64,000 nt of DNA from Bacillota bacterium (GTDB lineage Bacteria > Bacillota > Clostridia > Lachnospirales > Lachnospiraceae), in the NCBI GenBank assembly GCA_023408815.1, contig JAEYJO010000010.1:21004-85003 (forward strand). Reading direction: 5' to 3'. How positions within the stretch are numbered: the stretch's first letter is position 1; each line of letters starts with the position of its first letter. A program made the position numbers and the translations under genes. This document shows, piece by piece, positions 9,895 through 19,186 of this stretch. Under the pieces are notes generated by a model, which made no database searches, was not told where the DNA came from, and saw only the letters and a program-made list of their open reading frames with translations.

Positions 9895-11193
9895 CTACTG
9901 AGTTATTATCCCATCAATGGTTGTCTGCGCTTTTGCCGCCGCGTCCTCCGGCGTGTTCGCACCGGTCATAACTTCGTTAAACGCCAGAGAAATCGCATCC
10001 GATATATCCGGCCATTCAGGCAGAGGTCCTCTTGCATAAGCATATTTCATTTCCTCTACGAACGCCTCGTATACCGCATCTCCCTTGAATTGATTTTCTG
10101 CGATCTTAGAGTCGGAAGAAATATATCCCATGGCATTCATCATATACAAGCAATTTTCCTGCGTAGTCGCAAATTTCAGGAAATCGACAGCCCCGTCTTC
10201 ATTGCCTCCCGCGATAACCGCATAGTTCTCTCCACCAAGCCCTGATGCCTGCTGTGCGTCCATCGGAATAGGGGCCACGCCCCAGTTCAAATCGGGGACT
10301 TCTTCTCTCATAGTGGGCACCTGCCACGTTCCATTGATCATCATCGCCAGGTTACCGGAAATGAATTGATTCATCGTATCGCCCTGCGTCCAGTTGATCG
10401 CCTCTTTTGTCATAGCACCTTCATCTACCATGTTTTTAACAGCTGTAAGAGCCTCGATACCGCCTTCAGAATTCATCTCATAGGAGGATGCTCCCGTAGA
10501 CCAGAGCCATGTAAGGAAATTGAAGGTTCCTTCTTCGTTCTGTAAACTGCAGTGTGCAAAGCCGGATACGTTATCCTTGGTGCATGCCTTTGCCGTTTCC
10601 AGCAGCTCATCCCATGTAGTAGGAACCTCACGCCCTGCTGCCTCAAGCATATCTTCATTGTAGTAAAGAAGCAGACAGTTGCTTCCAAAAGGCACTCCAT
10701 ACAGTCTTCCATCCAGCGTACAGGAATTAACCGGGCCGTCATAATATGTGCTGACATCAAATTTATCCGTAAGGTCCGCGAAGATTCCCATCGAAGCATA
10801 GGAAGCATGGTCCGGGTTATCCAAAATGACTAAGTCGGGAAGCACATCCGCCGACGCCCCTACTGACAGCTGTTTCTTAAAGTCTGCAAAAGGAACATAC
10901 TTCGCTTCTACTGTTACCGCATCCTAAGAATTGTTGTATTCCTCGATCAAATGATTCAACGCCTCCTGATGTCCTTCTGTTTCCCAATAATACCAAATTG
11001 TTACGTCCCCTGACGCACCCCCCTGCTCCTGCGAGCTTTCTTCCTGCGCCGTCTCCGCAGCAGTATCTGATGCCGTCTCCGTGTTGGCTGCCGCCGTATC
11101 TCCAGCGGTTTCCTGCACCGGCGTCTGTCCGCAGCCTGCCAAAAGTGCTGCTGTCATAACTGCTGCCATAATTGTTGAAAATACCCTCTTCAT
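9895..11193 (-). pseudogene. Sugar-binding lipoprotein interrupted by an in-frame TAG
   Basis: An extracellular solute-binding protein of the type-1 sugar family, about 432 codons long. It starts with a lipoprotein signal (AALLAGCGQ) and a Thr/Glu/Ala-rich linker, then VTIWYYWETEGHQEALNHL. Codon 90 is TAG (10924-10926). The frame continues without shift into the rest of a normal binding protein (AKYVPFADFKKQLSVG, then VLPDLVILDNPDHASY). Without readthrough the cell makes only an 89-residue stub. The first 89 residues and the downstream 316-residue open frame together account for the whole family length, so one base change explains the break. It feeds the two permeases that follow. Confidence 0.82.
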
Positions 11194-11316
11194 AATTTCA
11201 CCTTTCCTCCTTCATTTTTTTAGCGAGCTTCCTCACTTGTTTCGGTATCTTCATTATAGTCAGCCTTTTCCGCCGCCGAAACTCAACAAAACTTTAAAAG
11301 GAGGACTTTCCTAAGA

Positions 11317-12527
11317 TTATTTATGCGTTTTTCTATACTCTGCCGGAAGCTGCCCGATACATTCCTTAAATACTCTGCTGAAATATTTCGCATCCGAATA
11401 TCCCACCCTGTCCGCCACCTCACCAAGCTTCATCCGGCTGCCGATAAGAATGGCCTTCGCCTTCGCAATGCGGTAGTCTCTAGCATAAGCACTGAATTTC
11501 ACTCCTTTTTCCTTGTGAAATAACATTCCCAAATACTCCGGCGTCAGGTTCAATCTGGCGGCGATTTCCTCCAGCGTGATTCCCTGCTGGTAATATTCGA
11601 GAAACATACTTTCCGCCTTTTTCACATTCAGTCCGATGTTACCGTCACCCTCCTGAATGCTGTCACGAAAAAAGGAGAATATTTCCTCCGAGACCTTTTT
11701 CAGTTCCTCCTTATTCACGGAGCTCATAATTTTCTCCAATATTTTTTTCTGCTCCAGCTTTTCATGGTCCAAAATACCGATTTCCTTGGAGACATTCATC
11801 ATCACCCATAAGAATCTCACGTAGCTTTCCTTGATTTCCTTCGGCGCATAAATATAATCCGTCCCGAAATACGCATTGAACCGCTCAATGCTCTTGCCGA
11901 TTCTTACCTTATCCAAGGCGCAGATGGCCGCCTTTAAATCGTTCTCTATCTCTATCGGATATATACAGACCGCCGTCTGTACCTGCAGAATCTTCGGATA
12001 GGAGATCATTACCTTATCGCCAAAAGAAATGTTCCACTCCATATATTGCTGTAACTTCTGAAAACTCCCCCGCAGCTCTCCCGCACCGGAGGCGTTGATC
12101 CAGCCCAGCCCTATATCCGTATTGCCCATGGCAAAAAGCCGCTCGATTTCTCCACTTCCTCAAGCTGAGTCTCCACGTTTTTTACTGCCTGAACAAAGTC
12201 CATAAAAACAAGCGGCTTTACCAGATATTCGCTCACCCCGTACCGGATAGCCTGCTGGGCATAGCTGAATTCTGAATAAGCGCTTAATACGATGACCTTG
12301 CTCTTAACCTTGTTTTCGTACATCCTGGCTACCATCTGCAGGCCGTCCATTACCGGCATCTTTACGTCCGTCACGACTAACTCCGGCCTCTTATCGAGGA
12401 TCATCTTAAGCCCTTCCTCACCATTTACTGCCATGCCTACAATCTGATACTCGGGGAACATCTTACTGAACAACTTGCTAATGCCTTCCCTGATTCTTAT
12501 TTCATCTTCCACTATTATCACTTTCAT
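11317..12527 (-). pseudogene. YesN-type response regulator split by a frameshift
   Basis: The first frame (12527 to 12111) is a receiver domain with the acidic pair (VEDE), phospho-aspartate (VVTDVKMPVMDG) and lysine (EYLVKPL). The second (12129 to 11317) has the linker and an AraC-type DNA-binding domain (TLEEIAARLNLTPEYLGMLF, VADRVGYSDAKYFSRVFKE). The frames meet at about 12150, where one lost G (GGAGGAAATC to GGAGAAATC) would explain the shift; restoring it gives EIERLFAMGN. The receiver and output are thus separated. Its first codon overlaps the end of the kinase gene by 26 nt, so the pair was a two-component system for the sugar genes downstream. Confidence 0.8.
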
Positions 12528-14346
12528 AGGTCAATCTCCATGGAATCAGAATTATAATTTCTGTTCCCTCCTTCAATACACTTCTTATCTTCACATGAGC
12601 TTCTTCCCCATAATACATGAACAGCCTGGTAAAGGCGTTGGCTATGCCGATATCTCCGTTCTCCTCCATCATATGAAAGGCTCTTTCATTCAGCCTTTCT
12701 ACAAAGGAAGACTCCATCCCCTTTCCGTTGTCGCCTATCATAATCTGCAGGTATTCATCTTCCTTAGCCATTCGGATCGTTAACAGATTTTCTCCGCTTC
12801 TGCCCTCGAAACCATGAATGATGGAATTCTCGATAAAAGGCTGTAATAAGAGCTTATGCACCCTGCACTCCATGACCTGCGTATCGATGTCCATGGTACA
12901 GCGGAAGGTATTTTTCAGCCTCGTTTGCTGCAGATAAATATAATTTTTCAGCCAGCTGAGCTCTTCCCGCACTTCCACCGTGGCATTGCTGTTTTTTATG
13001 GCATACCGCAGTATGGAAGCAAGCGTGTTAATCGCGTTGCTTATCTCGAATTCATCCTTGTCGATGGCCATCCAGTTAATCGTATCCAGCGTGTTGTACA
13101 GAAAATGAGGATTGATCTGGGCTTCTAGGGCAGTAATCTCCGCCAGCCGCTGCCGTTCTCCCGCTTCCTTTTCCTTTTTCAGCGCCGTATCCAGTTTCTC
13201 CAGCATATCGTTAAACTGTATCGCGATGAACTCTACCTCCAGGGGCATCTGCTTATCCACTTCTACTCTGGTCCTGAGATTACCGGAACTTACTGTCTCC
13301 ATGGACCTCACAACCTTCTGCACCGACTCAGCCAGCTGCCTCGACAACAGCAGCGTCAAGATTACTACCATCCCCAGACAGAGCAGGCAGGCCGCGATAT
13401 TGATCCTCTGCTGGTTCGTTATCCCCATCATGGTCTCTTTCTGATTCACCGCGTTGACAACATCCCACCCCAAATCCTCATTTTCATATACATACAGCGC
13501 GGTATACTTATCCTCAAAAAGATTTTCACTATATATGAAATTCAGATAATCTTCCTTCTTCTCCTGCGATGTGCGCCCGGCGTCCGTAATCTTTCTCATA
13601 AGTCTTGTGCTGTCGGGATATGAAATGATCCTGCCTTTTTTATCCACTATAAAATTGAAATTATCGAAGCTTAGCTTGTCTTCGCCCTTCGTCAGGCAGA
13701 CTTTCTTTAGCAGCTCCTCATCTATGCTGACGATGACTACGCCGTTTCGCTTGTCCAGGTCTTTGTAATCGATGATTCTATGGGAAATGTGAAACAGGTA
13801 ATAATCCTCATTGGCAAAGCTCACCGCATATTCTGTGGGAAAAATATGTGTCTTGTTATCCGCCGATATGTAATCATAAAGCTCTTCCTGCTCCATGCTG
13901 AAATTCTTTATCCAGGAGTCTTCATTCGTATATGCGGTTAATTGGTGGTAGGTAACGAGCTTGTTTTCTGAAGTGATTATGGTAATGGCCCTAATATAAT
14001 CTTTCGTATTGATGAGACCATTCAGTATTCTTCTAAGCTGATTTCTTGTAACGGATTCATCCTCCCCGTTATTGAGCTTATCGATCAACTTTACCACATC
14101 GTCGTTAGTATAAATCTGATAAAGCAGGTCTTCATATGATTCCATCCATATTTCCAGACTATTGCCGGTTTGTTCCAGATTGTTGAGCGTCAGCTCCTCC
14201 ATATTCTTTTTTAAGGTGTTGGAAGTATTGTAGTAAGAATAAACGCTAAGTACCAAAAGCGGAATGACAGACGCAACAAGAAACAAGCATATCAGTTTGG
14301 TCTGGAGGCTTGTCTTGTTACCGGTTGAATTTTTTACTATTTTCAT
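12502..14346 (-). CDS. YesM-type sensor histidine kinase
   Basis: A 614-residue membrane kinase. It has a membrane helix at about 17-38, an extracellular Cache-like region to about 300, a second helix (INIAACLLCLGMVVILTLLL), a HAMP domain, the His_kinase motif EAQINPHFLYNTLDTINWM with the phospho-acceptor histidine, and an ATPase domain (LLLQPFIENSIIHGFEG, GDNGKGM). This architecture is the LytS/YesM group that senses sugars or binding proteins outside the cell. It appears intact, unlike its partner regulator. It has its own promoter at 14397-14425. Confidence 0.9.
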   Translation of the reverse strand: MKIVKNSTGNKTSLQTKLICLFLVASVIPLLVLSVYSYYNTSNTLKKNMEELTLNNLEQTGNSLEIWMESYEDLLYQIYTNDDVVKLIDKLNNGEDESVTRNQLRRILNGLINTKDYIRAITIITSENKLVTYHQLTAYTNEDSWIKNFSMEQEELYDYISADNKTHIFPTEYAVSFANEDYYLFHISHRIIDYKDLDKRNGVVIVSIDEELLKKVCLTKGEDKLSFDNFNFIVDKKGRIISYPDSTRLMRKITDAGRTSQEKKEDYLNFIYSENLFEDKYTALYVYENEDLGWDVVNAVNQKETMMGITNQQRINIAACLLCLGMVVILTLLLSRQLAESVQKVVRSMETVSSGNLRTRVEVDKQMPLEVEFIAIQFNDMLEKLDTALKKEKEAGERQRLAEITALEAQINPHFLYNTLDTINWMAIDKDEFEISNAINTLASILRYAIKNSNATVEVREELSWLKNYIYLQQTRLKNTFRCTMDIDTQVMECRVHKLLLQPFIENSIIHGFEGRSGENLLTIRMAKEDEYLQIMIGDNGKGMESSFVERLNERAFHMMEENGDIGIANAFTRLFMYYGEEAHVKIRSVLKEGTEIIILIPWRLTYESDNSGR

Positions 14347-14396
14347 AAAATCTGTCCTTTCATACTGTTTACCGAAACAAGCGAAAAGATGATTTT

Positions 14397-14425
14397 ATCA
14401 TATCAATATACGCATATTGGGTCAA
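14397..14425 (-). promoter_or_regulatory. Sigma-A-type promoter of the kinase operon
   Basis: On the minus strand TTGACC (14420-14425) and TATGAT (14397-14402) are separated by exactly 17 nt. It lies just after the GH42 stop and about 50 nt before the kinase start, so the 14.3-2.3 kb genes form a transcription unit separate from the GH42 unit. Confidence 0.65.
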
Positions 14426-14428
14426 GGA

Positions 14429-16438
14429 TCATTTTTCATGAATAACAATGCAAACATCGTACTGCTTCATCATATCCTCTCCCGAAAGAATTCTTTTACT
14501 TAATACATCCTGCTTCCCTACGAAAAATTCCGGTACCGGCTTCGTCTCCTTGTGGAAGTTCATAATAAAGCATATGTATTGTGTCTGCGTCTGCCTGATC
14601 GTTACCTCTACCTCAGGGGATATGCCAAATACGGATTTTACCCCTGCCTCGCTCGTAACAATATCCATTACCTTGGATAACGCAGCCTCCTCCAAAACAG
14701 TTCCTATATAAAAAGTCTGTCCCTTTCCAAAGCTGTTTCTAGTAACTGCGGGCATTCCTGCATAGAAATTACTTGAATAATCCGCAATGCTTTCCGCACC
14801 CTCTGTATGAATGATATCACACAACATCTCACAGTTTGATGTTGTACCATCCGTAAATATGATATCATTGGACTGCTCAGGATCCAAAGCATCAATTTCC
14901 TCAACCCAAATACCCGAAAGCTCTCTGAACGGCCCCGGATATCCTCCAAGATATACATTATCCGATTGATCAACGATACCGCTCATAAACCCGGTTACAA
15001 GAATTCCTCCACGTTGTATATATTCTTCAAGATTTCTGGCAACCCCCTCCTTTACCATGTAAAGCACCGGTGCCACTACTATCTGATATTTATTAAAATC
15101 GGCATCGATTGATATCATATCAGCAGAAATATTCTTGTTATAGAAGTAACGGTAATATTGATGAATCTGGTCAACATATTTCAAATTCTTGTTCGGACCG
15201 CTGGTGTATTCCAGTGCCCAGTAATTATCCCAGTCAAACAGGATTCCCACTGATGAGGCGGTATCAGCTCCTATTATCTTACCGCCTAGCTCCTCTAGCT
15301 CTCTGCCCAGCTGCGTCACCTCACGAAATACCCGTGTATTCTCGCTGCCTACATGACCAATAACCGCACCATGGAATTTCTCACACGCTCCCACCGAACG
15401 TCTGAGTTGGAAAAATTGTATAGTATCCCCTCCGTGTGCAATGGTCTGATAGCTTTGTGCACGCATTTGTCCCGGTTTTTTCAGTGAATTATACTCCTGC
15501 CAGTTTTGCTGGCTTGGCGTCTGTTCCATCAGCATAAAAGGCTTTTCCTTCAATCCCCTCATCAAATCATGACACATAGCGGTATAGCTCCATGGTGTAT
15601 CATATCTGGGATAATTATCCCATGCCACAATATCCATTTCCTTTGCCCACTTAAAATAATCAAGGCCCTTATAGGTTCCCATAAGGTTTGTAGTAATCAG
15701 CGCCTTTAGATTATGTTTTCTTATGATATCCCGTTCCATTTTATAATTACCCAGCATACTGTCAGAATTGAACCTGCGGTAGTCAATAGATATACCTGCA
15801 AATGCAGTTTTATCATCCCCAATTCCCTCGCTTAAGGCATTTGGCAATACAATCTCGTTCCAATCATACAGCGTATGACCCCAGAATTCCATACTCCATG
15901 CCTTATTCACTGCCTCAATGGTTTTATACTTCTGCTTCAGCCAGAAGCGGAAGGCCTTCTCGCAATTATCACAATAGCATTCTCCTCCATATTCATTATT
16001 GACATGCCAGCAGATAATCTTTTCATTGCTTCCATACCGTATTGCCAGCTTTTCCACTAGTGCTGCTGCATATTTCTGATATACCGGACTGTTTGGACAT
16101 GCATTGTGTCTTTGACCAAATCTGTGGTGCCTCCCTTCATAATCCGTGCGTGCCACCTCTGTATACCGGCTTACCATCCATGCAGGCAGTGCTGCCGTGG
16201 AGGTTGCCATTACAATATCATAATCATTCCTGCTGAGTATTTCTACTATTTCATCCAGCTCTTCAAAATGATACTCCTCTTCCGACGGCTGAAGCTTAGC
16301 CCATGAAAATACATTAATCGTAACACTGTTAATTCCTGCATGCCTGAACATCCTCATATCCTCATCCCAAACAGCCCACGGCCATTGGTTCGGATTATAA
16401 TCACCTCCATACAGCATTCTCTTAAAAGTTCTTTTCAT
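14429..16438 (-). CDS. GH42 beta-galactosidase
   Basis: A 669-residue family 42 beta-galactosidase, which removes terminal beta-galactose from oligosaccharides in the cytosol. The start of the barrel (MLYGGDYNPNQWP), the acid/base glutamate in WHVNNEYGG (about residue 147), the nucleophile glutamate in LMEQTPSQQNW (about residue 303) and zinc cysteines (NACPNS, CYCDNC) are visible, followed by the trimerisation domain. There is no signal peptide. I chose the ATG at 16438 because MKRTFKRMLYGGDYNP matches the family start; the AAGGAG lies 13 nt away. It ends the LplBC/GH43 unit and fits arabinogalactan or galactan use. Confidence 0.9.
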   Translation of the reverse strand: MKRTFKRMLYGGDYNPNQWPWAVWDEDMRMFRHAGINSVTINVFSWAKLQPSEEEYHFEELDEIVEILSRNDYDIVMATSTAALPAWMVSRYTEVARTDYEGRHHRFGQRHNACPNSPVYQKYAAALVEKLAIRYGSNEKIICWHVNNEYGGECYCDNCEKAFRFWLKQKYKTIEAVNKAWSMEFWGHTLYDWNEIVLPNALSEGIGDDKTAFAGISIDYRRFNSDSMLGNYKMERDIIRKHNLKALITTNLMGTYKGLDYFKWAKEMDIVAWDNYPRYDTPWSYTAMCHDLMRGLKEKPFMLMEQTPSQQNWQEYNSLKKPGQMRAQSYQTIAHGGDTIQFFQLRRSVGACEKFHGAVIGHVGSENTRVFREVTQLGRELEELGGKIIGADTASSVGILFDWDNYWALEYTSGPNKNLKYVDQIHQYYRYFYNKNISADMISIDADFNKYQIVVAPVLYMVKEGVARNLEEYIQRGGILVTGFMSGIVDQSDNVYLGGYPGPFRELSGIWVEEIDALDPEQSNDIIFTDGTTSNCEMLCDIIHTEGAESIADYSSNFYAGMPAVTRNSFGKGQTFYIGTVLEEAALSKVMDIVTSEAGVKSVFGISPEVEVTIRQTQTQYICFIMNFHKETKPVPEFFVGKQDVLSKRILSGEDMMKQYDVCIVIHEK

Positions 16439-16467
16439 ATTTATACCCATGCTCCTTCCAAAGTCTG

Positions 16468-16516
16468 GAGATTTTGTGCATAGCACAAATCTCTGGTTGA
16501 AAGAATGTAATTCTTT
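16468..16516. repeat. Two small hairpins between GH43 and GH42
   Basis: GAGATTTTGTGC (16468-16479) pairs with GCACAAATCTC (16483-16493) with one bulge, and AAAGAAT (16500-16506) pairs with ATTCTTT (16510-16516). Neither is followed by a clear T run in the operon direction. They could be mRNA processing or stability elements that set the level of GH42 relative to GH43. Confidence 0.45.
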
Positions 16517-16568
16517 TAACCTTTCTCCTGTCTATGCGTTCTTACAAACCCAAAGTATATAGTCGGTT

Positions 16569-17522
16569 TTAAACTTTATTTTTCATTTCATATTTTCCAC
16601 TGATTACATCAATATAAATTTCTTCACAGGGAATCAACTTCACACTCCTATCACTGCCAAAAGAAAGCGGATACCAAACATATCGTGAATTATGATATTG
16701 TGTACCATCCCATCTATCTCCTACATATATATATGTAGTTTCCTCTGTTCCTTCAATTGTAAGAATAAATGCCGGCTGCGAATGGTATGTTGTACGGTTT
16801 CCAATTTCTGTCAGATATCCAAAACCGTTTTTTATATTATTTGTTTTCGCATATTTACATTGATTCGGCGCCCAACCCGTACAAAATGAAGACAAAATAT
16901 AATACAATCCACCATTCTTAACCATTGCAGGTGCTTCCCGGTATTCTCCCTGCCAGAATCTTCCTTCTATTCTTTCCACATTCATATAATCATCCTGCAG
17001 CAAATACATATGCATATCTGCATTATCTCTGGAGGCAGAGAGAAAATATGCCTGACCGTCATTGTCCTGAAATAAGGTACAGTCTCTGGACATATAGCCA
17101 TAAGGTCTGAAGCTTCCATAATAGATAAAGTCGCCAGCCGGAGTATCACATACTGCAATGGCAGCAGCCGCACAGTTATAGTCCATCCCATTTTCATAGT
17201 GCATCCACATTACAAATTTTTCGGTTTTCTTGTTATACAATACTTTAGGCCTTTCAATATTCACTTTCCCTCCGGATTTGTTCCTGAGTGATAAATCCGC
17301 TCTTACCCGCGTTTCAGCAACGTGTGAAGCCGCAGTCAGGACATTGTTTTCAAATGTCCAATTTATCAGATCTTTCGAAGAATAGCAGCTTACATAAATG
17401 TCCTCCGTACGATTCTCGCCGTACCAGAAAAAGTAATCCTCCCATTTTATTATGCAGCCACCATGTGCATGAATTGTGCTGCCTTTATTATCCTTCCAAA
17501 TCTCACCATTAATCATATTCAT
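16569..17522 (-). CDS. GH43-family glycosidase, exo-beta-1,3-galactanase-like
   Basis: A 317-residue five-bladed beta-propeller hydrolase. The opening GSTIHAHGGCIIKWEDYFFWYGENR resembles the INAHGG opening of family 43 subfamily 24 exo-beta-1,3-galactanases, and the blades include ERPKVLYNKKTEKFVMWMH and MSRDCTLFQDNDGQAYFLSA. I infer action on galactan or arabinogalactan side chains together with GH42. It has no signal peptide, so it is cytosolic. The ATG at 17522 follows GGAGG and overlaps the end of the upstream binding-protein gene, so the two are coupled. Subfamily assignment is from memory of the motif and should be treated as moderate. Confidence 0.8.
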   Translation of the reverse strand: MNMINGEIWKDNKGSTIHAHGGCIIKWEDYFFWYGENRTEDIYVSCYSSKDLINWTFENNVLTAASHVAETRVRADLSLRNKSGGKVNIERPKVLYNKKTEKFVMWMHYENGMDYNCAAAAIAVCDTPAGDFIYYGSFRPYGYMSRDCTLFQDNDGQAYFLSASRDNADMHMYLLQDDYMNVERIEGRFWQGEYREAPAMVKNGGLYYILSSFCTGWAPNQCKYAKTNNIKNGFGYLTEIGNRTTYHSQPAFILTIEGTEETTYIYVGDRWDGTQYHNSRYVWYPLSFGSDRSVKLIPCEEIYIDVISGKYEMKNKV

Positions 17523-19071
17523 TATCCCTCCATGCCCGGTTATAAAGTTCATACAGCTGTTCTGCTCCCCTGCTGCTGCACTCAGCCACAAATGCTCCCC
17601 AGTTATCAAAGGACTCGACCCCCGTGATAAATTTGCTTGTCATCTGGTTAACATATTCGTTTAAGACTGTTGCATATAGGGCTTCTATCTTCGCCTCCTC
17701 TTTCGAAAGAACAATATTTGATATGGAAGGCGGAAATATTTCGTTTTTAACTTGTTTAATGTTTACTGCCGCAATATCGGGAGACATATTTGCTGCCTTT
17801 TCATACTCATAAGGATAGATAAAGGTAAAGCAGTTATTTGCCACACCGTAATCCTTAATCGGCTCCAGCGTTCCCTCCGGATTACTGGCTGTCAATACCT
17901 GTTCACGCAATACCTTTGTTCCATCAGGCTGTATATCATATGTTTCACCCTCAACTCCCCAGGTAAACAAATCGATTCCCTCTTCTGAATACATCCAATC
18001 AAGCCAGCGGATCAGCTGGAGAAAATAATCTTTATTTTTTGTGGCTGCAGATATTACCATAGTTTGTGACGAATTATTCAGGCGGTAAGACCATGTTCCT
18101 GCCGGTCCCTCCAAAGAATATAGTGCCTCCCACTTCGCATCTGTTTCACCGGCCTCAATCAACGCCCTTTCGGCATCTTTAGGTCCGCTTGGCCAGTCAG
18201 CCATCAAAATAAAGGATTTTCCTGTAGACGCAAGGTCCTGATACATTTCTGAACTATAGGTCAGGTATTCCTGATGTAGCAGTTTTTCCTTATAAAGCCC
18301 GGCTACGTATTCCAGCATATCCTTGTATTCAGGACTTATCGGCGCATAAATCCACTCTTTACTCGTCTCATCAAAGAAAAACTGGCTTGGTCCGCTCCCC
18401 CACCCCGCCGCTGTTCCAAAGGCCGGTGAAATCATATCAAAAAGATTACCGTTTCCGAACAAAACATTAATCGGATATACATCTGGATACTCTGCCTTCA
18501 ATATCTTTGCTGCCTCATAAAGCTCCTCATAGGTTTCGGGAACCGGAATATTATATTTATCAAAAATATCCCGCCGAATAAATATATATTTAGACGGATT
18601 CTTTATTTCTTTTATATTAACAGGCAGCTGGTATATCTTTCCGTCTGCCTGTGTTGCATTATCCAAAATATATTGAAGATTATTATCTTTTATAAACTTT
18701 GTAAAATTTGGCATCTGGTCGAAATAGTCACTAATCGGCAAAAGCGCCCCGCTTAGGGCCTGCGTAACAGACGGCTTTGTCTTACTGATCAAATCAGGCA
18801 TGTCCTCTCCCGTATTTATAACCAGCTGGCTTCTTGTATCATAATCCGAATCCGGAATTGCTGTAACATCTAAAGTCACATTCGTCAGCTTCCTCATTTT
18901 TTCAAGAGACTTATAGCCTGCATTGAATTCTCCTGAATACATAAATGAAAAAGTAACCGGAGTATCTGACACCGCATTATAAACTTTCTCCTCACCACAC
19001 CCCGGAAGTCCCAATATGATTACGCATATTATAATTAATCGAATTCGTATACCGACCATTCTTCTCATCAT
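17509..19071 (-). CDS. LplA-type sugar-binding lipoprotein (second copy)
   Basis: A 520-residue extracellular solute-binding protein of the LplA group. The N-terminus is a lipoprotein signal (RLIIICVIILGLPGCGEE). The body shows family features such as LYEAAKILKAEYPDVYPINV and IRWLDWMYSEEGIDLFTWG. It would capture an oligosaccharide and deliver it to the LplB/LplC permeases upstream. Its 3' end overlaps GH43. It lies 115 nt after another binding protein of the same family but with quite different sequence, so the transporter may have two receptors. Confidence 0.88.
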   Translation of the reverse strand: MMRRMVGIRIRLIIICVIILGLPGCGEEKVYNAVSDTPVTFSFMYSGEFNAGYKSLEKMRKLTNVTLDVTAIPDSDYDTRSQLVINTGEDMPDLISKTKPSVTQALSGALLPISDYFDQMPNFTKFIKDNNLQYILDNATQADGKIYQLPVNIKEIKNPSKYIFIRRDIFDKYNIPVPETYEELYEAAKILKAEYPDVYPINVLFGNGNLFDMISPAFGTAAGWGSGPSQFFFDETSKEWIYAPISPEYKDMLEYVAGLYKEKLLHQEYLTYSSEMYQDLASTGKSFILMADWPSGPKDAERALIEAGETDAKWEALYSLEGPAGTWSYRLNNSSQTMVISAATKNKDYFLQLIRWLDWMYSEEGIDLFTWGVEGETYDIQPDGTKVLREQVLTASNPEGTLEPIKDYGVANNCFTFIYPYEYEKAANMSPDIAAVNIKQVKNEIFPPSISNIVLSKEEAKIEALYATVLNEYVNQMTSKFITGVESFDNWGAFVAECSSRGAEQLYELYNRAWRDNEYD

Positions 19072-19186
19072 AAATATTCCCTCTCCTTTATTCCTCCCCC
19101 GCTTTATTCCAAATATAGATTATCATATACTACTGCACTTTAACAGCATCAAAGGACTTCCGGAGAGGGCTGTATCCTGATTATTG

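Noticed and set aside
10924..10926. Pyrrolysine or selenocysteine recoding at the TAG
   Set aside because: No supporting gene or stem-loop is visible, and this protein family does not use them. Nonsense mutation is simpler.
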